From Xiphydria camelus (taxonomy: Eukaryota > Arthropoda > Insecta > Hymenoptera > Xiphydriidae), in assembly GCA_963678675.1 (NCBI GenBank), contig OY783198.1, forward strand, positions 1,989,001-2,053,000: DNA of 64,000 bases. Reading direction: 5' to 3'. The notes under the pieces were generated by a model, which made no database searches, had not been told where the DNA came from, and saw only the letters and a list, made by a program, of their open reading frames with translations. Every line of letters begins with the position of its first letter. The first letter of the stretch is position 1. Position numbers and translations under genes: made by a program. Positions 47,641 through 59,289 of this stretch are shown in pieces.

Positions 47641-47702
47641 AGTTTTGCCCGTAACGGTTTCGAGATATCTGGGTAGTGCGGAGAACGGGTGGTAAGCCGG
47701 AG
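47641..47702 (+). repeat. Diverged direct repeat, copy 2
   Basis: Partner of 47330-47402; see that entry for the shared segments. No coding function is apparent. Confidence 0.65.
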
Positions 47703-50700
47703 GGGTGCTACATACATATGTACATATTCGTCGAGCTTCTCCCGTCTCTTCTTCGTCGTCGTCGCCGTCGCCGTCGTCGTTGTCGGGGTGTAAGATAAAA
47801 GCCCGAGGCTATTCCTCAATTTTTCCTCCTCCTCGGTTTCTCCCCTACGCGTACTTTGAGACCGTGAGGATTTCTTGGTTTTTTTTTTCTTTTCGCGGCA
47901 GAGTAATATCACGGGTGCGATATCGAAACGGAGGTCTAAACGAAATGTAAGAATTTATTTTATCCTAAACACACGGATACTTCAGATATTTTACAATGTT
48001 TATTTTATACCGGTACAGGTCCACCACGTACATTTCATCCCTCGTCTCCCACCTCGTACGAAGTGTGCAACAACGACGCGTATACGTAACGATCACCCCG
48101 CGCGCGCTCCTATCGACGCGAGTAGGTGTCGTACGCGCGGCGTTTCGCACGGCGAGAGGGTCGGCCGACAGCAATTTCGATTATTTCAGCCCGAGAACAG
48201 AAACAGAACGCCCAGCGGTCGCGTGTCCGCGAGTGGCGAGGCTGTAATTTGCCCGACAATGCCGCGGCGCCGTCTTTTCTCAACAATGCCGACGCGAAAG
48301 CGGGCCAATTCAAAACCAAAATTGCCCCATTGAGGTTTCCCATTATGTCGAGACGCCCCGAGTAAGCGTTCCCATGGGCTTTTCAAAGGACGCTTTTTTT
48401 AATGAAAAATTATTAAACGGGCGAAGGTGTCGTCTCTCCTCTCTCTCTCTCTCTCTCCTCTCTTTGTCCCCTCGATTGAAAATTTTTGGCAATTCCTTTT
48501 TACGATCCTCGGAAATTTCGTTCCATTTTGTTTCGAATCGAAATGAAAAAGAGGATTAAAAGCTCGGTCCTCGTTGCACTTCTAAATGGATTTAGTCCGC
48601 GAACGCGAGTTCATATATAAAAATTCGTCCCTCTCGGGGTAATTGGAAACTCGAGCAACGCTAGCTTTTCGAATTCGATGTCGTTCCCCCGTCTCGCTTT
48701 ATTTCCATATCCCGCGGATACCGACTGGTCCACACGCGTGCATTCCGCGTGCCCAGATAGGCGCGGCATTCGCAGGAGGTACGAGAGATCGTGGGTCGTA
48801 CCCACGTCGTTGTAACGTTAAACCGCTGTTTGCGTCGATCGAACCCCTGCTTTTTTTTATCTCCGCGCCGCTCCACGAGCCAGATCAAAAGGTCAGATTA
48901 GATCCGCGATAACAGTCGAGCCTCGGCTGCGGCGTAGAGGGATGACGACCGACCCCCTTCCCATATGCAACTCCGCGTACACTCACGTCGGGCCACTCGC
49001 GCGAATCTCCCCGGTGGCGAAACTTTTGATCGCTTATCAATTAGTTATGTTCTCGGGACGCCCTCGCGAATACTCGCGATTAATGATTAACGTTCGCGGC
49101 AAAGATAATAGGGAATTCTCGATATGCTCTCTCTTTTTCCTCGCCGGCGAAGAGGGGTTGAGAGGCGAGGGAAGGTGGATGCGCGATAAGATAAGCGGAT
49201 ATTCCGACTCGAAATGAGCAACGAGAAGCGATCAGGATTCGCGAGTGAAATCCTTTCGACACGCGATGAATTTTTCAATGGAATAATTCTTCTCCGTCGA
49301 GCCCCCTACCCTCTTTCTCTCTCTGTCGGTTTATCGAAAGTATAGAAATAATTCGTCGGCGAATAATCGTAGAAGCGCTCGGAGTAGCGTTAGTTTGCTA
49401 CGGTAACAATGGTCCTCCTCGTCCCGACCGCCTCTTCTCTCCTTTCTATACGCTTCTCCGATACCCATATGGGAAACCCGCCCACCAATTTCCCGAACGC
49501 GGATACACGGAGGTTGGGTACATTGTCCGGTGAACACGTGTGTACGTATCTACGCGAGCGTCGTGCAGATGTACGCAGATACGCGCGTTCGTAGCGTTTC
49601 GGCTCGACTCGTCGCAGGCACCTTTCGCGCGTGTATAGGCGTCCGCCTCGGTCACGCGAGCTCGCCGTAGGTGAGCACACGCGGTCTATCGGGACGAGTA
49701 TCCTTCGGAACCCTACAGTTTGTTCGCGGCAAGTGTGACAGATTTTGACCACGCCCCGCCGATATGGTAACCCCATGCCTTCGAGTCACCCCCGAGTCCC
49801 TCGGTCACCCTCGAGCGAGGCACCGGCATCCATCGGCTTTGATCTGCGTTCGGTCTTCGGGGTCGACTGCTCCGCGCGGTACGTTTCGCGTGCATGCGCG
49901 CGGGCTTCACGGGGCGTTTTCGTCTCTCTTCCGCAAGAGGAGAATAATTTATTCGCACAAACGGACAGAGAAAATTATTACCGGGATTCGAAATTCTTTT
50001 TAATGACTTTAGCGGACGATACGAACGTGTTCACTGATTTGAATTCGTCGATGTGGAGTCAATTTTATTTGCTCACGCGGGTTTTGAATTTCGATACATT
50101 TTTTTCGTCGCTCGTTTACCGTACCAATCGTCGAACTGGTACCCATAGAGTTGTTCATCACGCAACCGTATATCTGCAACCACCTCCTGCCGAGGCGAGG
50201 AAAGGGGGCGCCGCGACGTTGACACCTCTCTTTCTCGTCCTCGTAAAAAGTGGGCGTCTCCTTCGATTACCGCCGAAATTGGCCTATTCAAAGCGAGAGC
50301 ACAATATTTTGACGCGGTTTTTTCGGCGACACGTGTCGGCGGCCGCGAGTCGATCTACAGCCACGTGTCGAGAGGCGGACGACTATTCCGGCTCGCTCGA
50401 CTTTCAGATCGATTCCGCTCGGACGATCGAAGAGCGGCGCAAATTAAATTCGCGGAACTTTTCCCTGTATTTTGTCGCCCGTTCTCTCCACGGCGCATCT
50501 GCAGTTTTCGAGTATAGAAATGCAGTCGAGTCCGAGAAGTTTATCCAATCAGAACTGCGTTTATCGAAAAGTTTAATTAGGGGTAAATATAATACATTTT
50601 TCGATTTCCGTTTAAAGTAAATACGATTTTAATATGAAATGTATTTATTAATAAGGTATACGTTTGACCTAGCTTATATTATTCGTCGCGAATACATTTT

Positions 50701-51164
50701 CGTGCAAACCAATAAATCATTTTTTCGATCGCAATTCGATCTCAATACGGGATCAGCCTCCGGTCTCCACTCTTGTCTGACCTATCGCGGGCCCTCATCT
50801 ACTTTTCTCCCTTCTTTCCGCCCACCTTCCACCTTTTCTTTCTCCGCACCATCCGAGGTCTCTCTTTTTTTTTGTTCGCATGTTTTGCCAAGAGCGCTCA
50901 CGGCGGAAGCGTCACGTACTGCTCTGAAACAAAAACGTAGCGACGTCAAATGCGATTACGAGAGCTGCGAGAGCTCCAGAACGCGGATGCTGTGCCGGGT
51001 TAGATGGGCCAGGGGTAGTGGTGGCGGAGGGGCGGCGTCGACGGGCGGGCGGGTGGCTGGAGGGTGGAACTCGTGAACGCGAGAAGAGCGAACGAGGGTG
51101 GAAGGGACGGGGGAGTTACGCGGAGGGGTTCGAGAGTCGGTGGATTCTGCGAGGACCGACACAC

Positions 51165-51232
51165 ACAGAGAGAGAGAGAGGGAGAGAGAGAGAGGGAGAG
51201 AGAGAGAGGGACAGAGAGTCGGCGAGCGAGTG
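51165..51232. repeat. Interrupted (GA)n repeat
   Basis: GA runs broken by single G insertions. Purine-rich sequence continues to about 51440. Confidence 0.85.
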
Positions 51233-54200
51233 AGAAAGACCAAGAGGATGGGGCAGAGCGAAAGAGAGGGCGAGAGAGTGAGAGCGGAGGCAGGAGGTAC
51301 GTATACGAAAAATCGATCACTCCGTTCGACGCGCGGAGGTGTATGATTCCCGGGCTTGGAACACCGCGATAGAGTCGGGAACGAATAGGTAGGTGCCTCC
51401 CTTCGCGAGAAGGAGACGAAGGGACAGAGAAAGCGAAAAGAGGAAAGTTACAAACGTGGGAAGGAGGGAGAGGTGGCGATGACGAAGCGAAGATTGGTGG
51501 AGGAACTGTATTCCGGAAAATAAGAGTTTCACATTTTAGAACCATTCGGTTCTTCGTGATTTCGTGATGAAAGTTAATTGAATCGAATTAGGTATACTCT
51601 GAGCAGATATTGACGTTTATATAAGATCTGTTTATAAAGTATATTTGTATATCGAAACACGATACGCGCGCGCGTCACTAGGTATACATAGAAGCACACG
51701 ATACGCGAAGTCGAGAGTTTCGCACGGATCCGGGCTGGCCCACGCGTGACTCACGTCTGATCGTATTCGACTGTATCTACTTGGATTGAAAAATGGGAAT
51801 GTCGAATGAATATTTTACACGAGGAGGGTCTTATCGATTAATTTAATTGACAAACTATTGAATAAACTATAAATATACGATTTACCGATGCACGTCTGAC
51901 CATATCTGCTTGTATACTACTTCGATTTCTGCTTCGAAATATCAAATCAATAGTTTCTACATTGCCAGAAAGTTTCAAAGGATTGAAAAAAATTGCAGAA
52001 TGGATCGACAGCGTTTGTGTAATTTCTTCGGATGGAGATTACATACAGGTATATAAAATCATCCCTTAAATGGGTATCGCCTCGATATCGCCTAGAGGTG
52101 GTATTATGTTTATCGAAGAAGACATGATTGAAAGTATGTAGATAGGTATAGCGTAGATAGGTATAGGTTATACTCTTCGTCGGCGTCGGGAAGCGTCGAG
52201 ACGCTTCGTTTATTTTTCTCGTTCCAAATTTTTTTTAGCGTAGAAGTTTTTTATTGCAGTTGAAAAAAATGTAGGAATTTCACAATCAATCTCGCATAAA
52301 ATTGCTTCTCCACGCGATGAAAAATTTCTCGTATAAATCTTCGAGGTATGCTTCGAGGTGGGAGAAACCGGCAGTACTTCCTTCGCGCAGCGACACCCGC
52401 TAGAATCTGCGTCGGCGGCCGGGGTTGACGATGGTCGCCAAGCTTCCATTAAAAAGTTGTTAAACGCAGCCTGACGGCGCCCCGCGGCAAATTGAAACCC
52501 CATCGTAAGTCTTGCTTGTGTATATAATGTAGGTATACGCGGCTGCCGGAGCGGACCATCTACAAGATAACGACACCGAAGTAATCGAGTATTCGAGACG
52601 ATATTTTGATCAGGGCGTCGCGCTGCGTTGGGGCGCGTTGCGTGGGCGGTACCGACGCGGAGACAATTTGGGAGCGAGACTACGTACCTACTTTCCAACA
52701 CTTAGGAAATTTTCTAATCGAGTTGGAAATTCAGTGCGACGTGGAAACCAATTTTTGTTCTCGTTATTCCTTACCACACATACGGGACCGAACACTTTTT
52801 CTCGTTCAATCTTTTCGCGGAAGTTCGATATTTTCGACGTGCAAGCAAGGCGCGGAAACGCTCGGTCAGAGAGGCGAAGAGCTTGGAAATAAAAGAAAAG
52901 CGCCCGGTAAAAAGCTCGGAGGGGGTCGGCGGGGATCGAGAGAGCGTGTTAAAAGTACGTAGTATGTAGTAACAGGGTGTGGAAAGTGTACGGGCTGCGA
53001 GGTAAAGTTTTGTCGAGGCCCGCGGGACTTTTCTCATTGCAAAAGACTCAGTCGGTTTTGAATTGTCAAAAAAGCTCGAAAATATGGGCTCGTGTCGCTT
53101 TAGCCGAGAGGTAGGATATTTTCTCCGTGCGAAAAAATATGTCCAGTTTCGTCACGGACGTCGTTAAATTATCGTGTCTCTTTATTCCTTCAACAGCGAC
53201 AGCGAAAAAAGTGAACAAAAACTCTTTAAATTTCTCTCGCAAAATAAACGCCATCAAAGCGGCTCGCTTTGACAAGTCCCACAAAGGAGTCGAAAAGGTA
53301 TCGCGCTCCGAACCCTTCGGTCGATTTAGGGACCGGCGAAAGGGGTTGAAGTCGCGGCAAGTCAAAAACCGCAGCGGCATTATCAATTCTTTTTGCCGGT
53401 ACGTACGCGCCGTGGGGGGTGAGCTTTCAGGGTAACGCTGTTAGGAAAATATTTTTTAAATAATTTTGCACTTAGTTCCCCGTTAGACGGGACGGGCGCT
53501 CGAGGGGTGCGGGGGAAATACGGGAAGAGCTTTTTTCCCCCTCACACCTCGTCCTCTTAGGATGCGTTTCGCGAACGAGAGCGTCGCGCCGTCGCTCCCC
53601 CCCCCCCCGGAGAGAGTGCGAGAATTTTGACTCTCTCATTTTCTCTTCTCGCGTCTAAATCAATTTCGTCCGGTCGCCGGAGAGCGCGCGGACCTAACTT
53701 TCTCACACGGTCGATCGCTCTTAACGAGGGTGGACAAAATTGGAGATAGCCCGTAGGAGTCGGGTGCACGTGAAATTCGAGGAAAACTGCGGAAAATTAC
53801 GGGATACGCCCGTCCTATGGGGTTGCCGTCTGCAGCGCGCCAAGGCAAATCGAGTCACGTGGATACCTACCCCCCGCGCCGCCGTTGCACTCGAGATGGG
53901 AACGCGCGAGCGGGATGGAGATTTCAATTTTCCTTAAACCACAGTTTTTTTTCTCCGATTTCTCCCCTGCGTCGCGCGAGAGAGCGTCTCGTCGTTGACC
54001 GGCGACACTCCAATCGCCTCGCGCGTCCGATCCGAATGGCACGTCTCTCGTGTTCGATATTTTATTTTTCAAATCACGATCGGTGGAGGTAACAATTATT
54101 TGGCTGGAAACACATTTCAAACCGTCGAGTAATTTTCGAGCCGTATTTCGGACGAAACGAACGCGAGCTACCATTTTTCAGCGTTTGAAAAATGCGAAAT

Positions 54201-55182
54201 CGAGGGGGAGATAAAAAAAATCGCGAAAGACCGCACCGGGGGGCGTGTATTTCCCGATAATTATCCGATAGTCGATTTACGTTGGAGTGGGTTTTCACAG
54301 AGGGGTGGGGTGGGGGGAGGGGGGGGGGGTGTACGCAGTGGGAGGGTGTAGCGTTCGACCATGCGGAAGCTATGAATATATTATTTGTGTCGGCCAGTTT
54401 CGGTAGAACTCCGATCGGACGGAGCATCGATCACGGTTGGCGCATCCCTTTGGGCAATTTTCATGCGTCAGGTTGCGATGCGCGACTGGATCTCCGCAAT
54501 GGAGAGAAAAATATCGGTTATCGGCTGTCGGGGCAAACGGAGCCGTTATGACGGCATATGCGTTCGAGGAAAATCGTGTAGGTACGGTTCGAATGGGGAA
54601 GCTACGGGTGGTCCATAGGTCCGCGGTGAAATTCGCCGTTGGCGGTCTCGATTGCAGTCGTCGAGTGGAAAACGCGATCACGATCGGCCTCTCGCGCGCC
54701 GGTAGCTTACCATTGTCTCTGATCCGGTTGATCTCGAATGGCAACCTGTGCGGAGCACCGAGCGAGAGTTTCGATATGCGAGAGTCCCGCGACGTCGCTC
54801 TGATAAACATTTTTTTTTCATCGAACAAACGTTGCTTCACAAACGGGGGCATAAAGATAATTCAGTTTTCATTGAAACGAACATACACCACTTACGAGTG
54901 GAAATATCGATTAAAAAAAGTCAAACACATCTTTCACCCGATTCAACGATCTCGACGCCCGCTCGACGCGTACGCTCTTCCGTGCGATCTCCGACGCGAT
55001 TGGTCGGCGCCGTCGGTATTTCGGGGTGTGTTAATGCCCCTCTCTATATCTAGACGGATAGAGAGAACAGAGCGAAACATCCACTCTCCTGTACATTGTT
55101 TGCGGCTTGGAATCAATAAAAGCATAGCTTTAGGCTACGCTGGTTGCCATGGCGACTGGAGACCCATCCGTGCGCGCTTTCT

Positions 55183-55225
55183 CTCTCTCTCGCTCTCTCC
55201 TGCTCTGTCTTTCTCTCTCTTTTCC

Positions 55226-55257
<32 letters not shown>
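55183..55257. repeat. (CT)n-rich tract
   Basis: A CT run with TTT and CCC interruptions, ending in about 29 bases of pure CT. Confidence 0.9.
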
Positions 55258-55260
<3 letters not shown>

Positions 55261-58185
55261 TTGCTGTTCAAAAGTTCGGATCCGCCTACCGAGGGATCAT
55301 CCTCAAATTTTCGAGGAGGAACTTTCCTCCGCGGTGAAATTAAGATGGACTTGCCAGTTTTTTTCCCCTCCACCCCCTTTTACTCCACCGTTGTCGTCCT
55401 TTCGTTTTCTGATCCTGCAGCCACCACCGGAGCCATCGAGCGTGACGCCATTTTGGACTTTCCTTCGCCGTATTTTCCTCGCGATCGCAGCAACTGCGCG
55501 CTTAGCGAGAATTTTTTCTGCGATATCACACGTTTTGACGATTTTTCAAAACGCTAAATTCGCACCGTTTGATATCACTCCCGGAATGACGACAGCCGTT
55601 CGATTGGGACGCGCCGAAGATCTCTCCCACCCCCGCGTCCCGGGGGAATCCTTTGAGAACGAGAAATCGGGTTTTGCAGACACATAATTAATCATCCCGT
55701 CCGCGCGACTACTGCAACTCGATTATGACGAAGATAACGGAGTCCCCCGCTAACTTGCAAGTGTTTCTGGCTGCGCGCGGCTCTTGTCTTCAATTTCCAC
55801 GAATCTTTGCTAATTCGCCGAAGTAGTCGCGATCTCGCGAAAATCAAACTATTTCCGGTACGTAAAACGAGTTTCTTTTGAAATTCGAGTCCGCGGTATA
55901 CCGCGGTATATATACGTATGTTCATCTGAGAAATCTCTCGCAGATCCACGGGGTGGATTTTGAGTCGCTCGAAGAGTTCTGTTCTGGAATATCAGGGATT
56001 TCGCTAATTTTCTTCGATATTAAAGCGAATGTGAGATCATATCCGCATACATATATCTTCGCCCCAGGATAGAGTCTTTAGAAATGTATCGTAGCAGACT
56101 TTAAGCTACACGATGTTGGCCACGTCTCCGGAGGAGATTGGAAGAAGCTCGGAAAAAAGCTCTTTGATGCTTTTATACATTAGAAGCTTTTCTACGGGGT
56201 AGTACGGCCCGAGTAATACGTTACAGCGTGTCAATATAGTGTCTACCGTGTCGTATTTCCACGAATCCCGTCCTCGTAAGGACCTCACACGGGGTAGCGC
56301 GCGTAAGCGACCCGCCGCCACTTCGAAAACCGGGAGCGAACTTCCCCGGAACAGGGTTAATCCTTCATTTTTGCCTTTCGCCGTCCCGTTCGATCAGAAA
56401 TTCGAAATGAAACGAGCCCGCCCATCGGCAAGGGCCGCTTCCGAGCAACTCGGCGAGTACGCAGGTGCGGCGAAAACGTCGATAAGCGCATGGCTTGGCG
56501 ATAACGCGGTGGAAAAGCTCGGGAGAAAAGAGGTTTCGTCGTGCACGATTTAAGTACACTCGAAGATATCGCATCCGTCGATCGGCGAGCTTCCGGTCTA
56601 TCTCGCGCCTTCTCGAGGTAAATTTGAATTTCGTAATTCTTCGACCAGCGTCGCGGGGTAAAGCCCGTAGGGGATGATCGCGCGAAGCGACAGGTTGTTC
56701 CTCCACATAACCTATTTCGTCGTCCATGGGGTGAGTTCGTGTCCTTCCCGCATGGAGATCATCCACCGCTGATAGTCATGGTGCGCGGATCAAACGGGAT
56801 CGGGTTTATTTAAAAGTGAATGGATAATGAGCTGAATGTCGGGTAGGTATAGAGTTACGCAAGAATCGCGACTCAAAGGGAATATCGTTGTTATTATAAC
56901 AGCTGAATTTAAAAATATTTTTGCATACTATAATTTTTTAACATTTCCGCAAATTAGAAGACCGGATGTATCGTTCCAGAAGTTTATCGGTATTTTCCAA
57001 TAATAGGGACATCAGCCTGAATCGCGATTATCTTCTTACCACTATATTTTTCGCTTACGATGATGTGATATATTTTAGATTAGATTTCAATCTTTCAAAA
57101 AGTCTTACATCGTCATTGGCTACAAGTTTATCGATAAGGAGATAATCGCGGTACAATTGGACATTGACCTTTTCAACTCGAAGTTAGTCTACTTATTTTC
57201 CTTTCCAGATTCATACGCACCAAATACGTCGCCGACATCCCCGAAGGGACTTAAAGGAGACCCATGCTTCGATAGATAAGGTAATTATCGATACGTTAAT
57301 CTCATCGTCCTTTAAAAAATTCGGCATCGCGCGAATCCTTGCGAAGCAGGAGCAGGTCTCTGCTTTCTGTAAGGTGACACAGATACATATGGGCTCTCCC
57401 GATGAATGGACCAAATGATATAAATTATTTATAGATTTCGACACCCGAAGAGGGGCGGTGTTCTGTTCCAGTTGGGGTGCACACCCACGGGGGGTCTACT
57501 TGTACCGAACAACCCTTGGGGCTCTCTCAACATATGCATTCTCGCCCCCAACCCCTGCTATAAGCCTATAAAATTGATTCCTAAGTACCCCGAGTTCATA
57601 CATATCTTGTGTGTCTTTTAACACCTTTATTTTCGTTCGGATGCTGGGAGAATACTGGAAAAAGGGTCTTTTTCCCGATCAGTTAAATATTTCGTAATGC
57701 AATTTTTTTTTCTTTTTTTTTCGATTTATGTCTCGTATAGGTCCACTTTGCAAATCGACGCGAAATTCCGTTTTCCAGAAAGTTATGTGGTTTCGTAATA
57801 TCAGAACGATAATAGCACGGAAACAACACGCGGATCGTCTTTCATTTTAGAAATTCGTACTTAAAGACGTACGAAAGAGAATCTCGCGTCAAACTTCTAG
57901 ACTGATTCAAAGCAACGCGGTGGACCCCCGGGGTCCAATCTAAATCAATGGGCTTGTGGGTAATCGCATAATAATTACCGGGACCCCCTCTACCGCCCAT
58001 CTGTCGCTGACCAAGGGTGACCCCCCCTATACGTGGTACCCATGACTGCGTGTTCGACGAATACGACCCAGCAGGTCCCATTGTCGCGAGGCACCACTCG
58101 GAATGTCGTGGAGTGCCGTTCTCTACTGCTACTGCTACTGCCGCAGTTCAAGTTTCCATCGGTTCGCGACTTTATGGGTTTATAG

Positions 58186-58944
58186 ATGCTGCTGGTACTC
58201 CTACTCGGCTTCTGTAGCGAGGCGACGGGATTTCGCGGACCCCACCATCCAAGAAGCAGCGTTTCTCACCAACATCACGCACCGCAGAAGGATCTGAAGC
58301 TGACGCAGGACTCCGAGTTGCTCCACGATGCCGCGTAAGTTCGCCATTTGATTTAAAAAGCTGAAAACTAGAGAATCTTCGTATTTTTTAATTTCAGTCA
58401 CTTGATGGAGGACATGGGTCCCTTGGCGGAACAATTTGACCTATCGAATATGACCGAGCAGGAGCTGGAATTTCATTATTTCAAGTGAGTCTCTCAGAGT
58501 AGACCGCGGATGCCTCGGCTGTTTAACAAGGGAGGGAAGAGTCTTGAAATGTCTCTTTTGAAAATTCGTAGACTACACGACGTCGACAATAATACAAAGT
58601 TGGACGGCTTAGAAATTTTACACGCCATCGAGCATACGCTGCACGAGAATGGTGGAAAGGAAGATGATCAGCAGGAAGAGGGAGAAGAGTTGCAATGGAT
58701 CGTTGGTACGTTGCGCAGTTTGAATTTTAATCTCAAATCCGAGACGAGCATGTTTATCGCTGCTCCCTTTTGGAAGTGGAGTAAGAAAATTATTGTCTTC
58801 CCTGAAGAACTCATAGACAGAGTGTTGGAGGAGGATGATTTGGATAACGACGGTTATCTGGAGTACGTCGAGTATGTGCTCGGCAGGCAGAGGGATCAAC
58901 ACGAGGGGACAAACAAAAGCAAAAAATTGAAAATTACAAAGTAA
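58186..58944 (+). CDS. MCFD2: MCFD2-like EF-hand secretory protein, 4 exons
   Basis: MCFD2 is a soluble calcium-binding protein of the early secretory pathway. In vertebrates it partners LMAN1/ERGIC-53 to carry cargo glycoproteins from ER to Golgi. Exons are 58186-58334, 58398-58484, 58572-58705 and 58808-58944; phases agree and give about 168 residues (human 146). The N-terminus, MLLVLLLGFCSEATG, is a signal peptide. HLMEDMGPLAEQ and MTEQELEFHYFKLHD match the family before the first EF-hand loop, DVDNNTKLDGLE. The second loop is DLDNDGYLEYVE, with calcium ligands at positions 1, 3, 5, 9 and 12 in both. ELQWIVELIDRVLEEDD aligns only when the last 102-base intron is removed. The C-terminus has an additional Lys-rich tail (NKSKKLKITK). 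It converges with the NO66 gene on the other strand. Confidence 0.9.
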
Positions 58945-59289
58945 GGCGGTGTCAGGCGTCCTTCCGTTTCTCGGTCATGCGCGTTGATGGGATTCTAATG
59001 CCGGGGATCGGGAAGGCGCTTCTAGCGCTGAAATAAGTGGCGAATACGAGTCTTCACGTAGATATACAAGGGAGCGGTAATTGCGGAATTTACACGTTTA
59101 AATACCGATCAATTTTTAACGTTTCGTATTGTCATGAAATACATGTTTAAATTGCGATTTTTTACAAAATATCTTTATTTATATGACTTTACAAGAAGCG
59201 GAACCTATTTGACCACCACTGGTTCGCCATCTTTTATCCTTATACCTTAGAACCAAGAATAGCTGACTCGTCTGATCCATTGCGTGGAG
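58945..59289. other. MCFD2-NO66 convergent 3' region
   Basis: No coding sequence. No plus-strand AATAAA was seen for MCFD2. A minus-strand AATAAA at 59174-59179 lies 111 bases past the NO66 stop. The two 3' UTRs probably abut or overlap. Confidence 0.6.
59174..59179 (-). terminator. Poly(A) signal, NO66
   Basis: AATAAA on the minus strand 111 bases after the NO66 stop codon. Confidence 0.6.

Larger units (their letters stand above)
45364..58185. other. Gene-poor region upstream of the homeobox gene
   Basis: Over 12 kb without a supportable exon. 46000-46760 is GC- and CpG-rich with a (GAC)n run at about 46566-46620, and may hold the homeobox promoter or leader. A diverged direct repeat occurs at 47330-47402 and 47641-47702. 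GA/CT runs lie at 51165-51232 and 55183-55257, and G or C tracts at 47389-47401, 53597-53608 and 54317-54330. Frames of 291 codons (49745-50620) and 416 codons (54437-55687) show no domain and one runs over CT repeats, so they are not called. It may hold distant enhancers; this is inference. Confidence 0.5.

Noticed and set aside
49745..50620. 291-codon plus-strand open frame
   Set aside because: No domain, motif, signal peptide or splice context. It lies in a GC-rich, stop-poor region where long chance frames are common.
52210..52701. 163-codon minus-strand frame containing RRQAAFNNFLMEAWR
   Set aside because: It looked protein-like for about 30 residues, but no family was recognised and the rest is low-information. 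Cross-species conservation would be needed.
54437..55687. 416-codon plus-strand open frame
   Set aside because: It runs through a CT microsatellite and shows no recognisable domain. Residue use shifts abruptly with base composition, so it is most likely a chance frame.
57420..57660. Possible LTR-like block with TATAAGCCTATAAA and GGGG/CCCC segments
   Set aside because: No matching second terminal repeat, primer-binding site or coding region was found nearby.
58706..58807. Uninterrupted single-exon reading of the third and fourth MCFD2 exons
   Set aside because: The read-through inserts 34 residues absent from the family and separates WIV from ELIDRVL. Splicing restores the expected EF-hand spacing.
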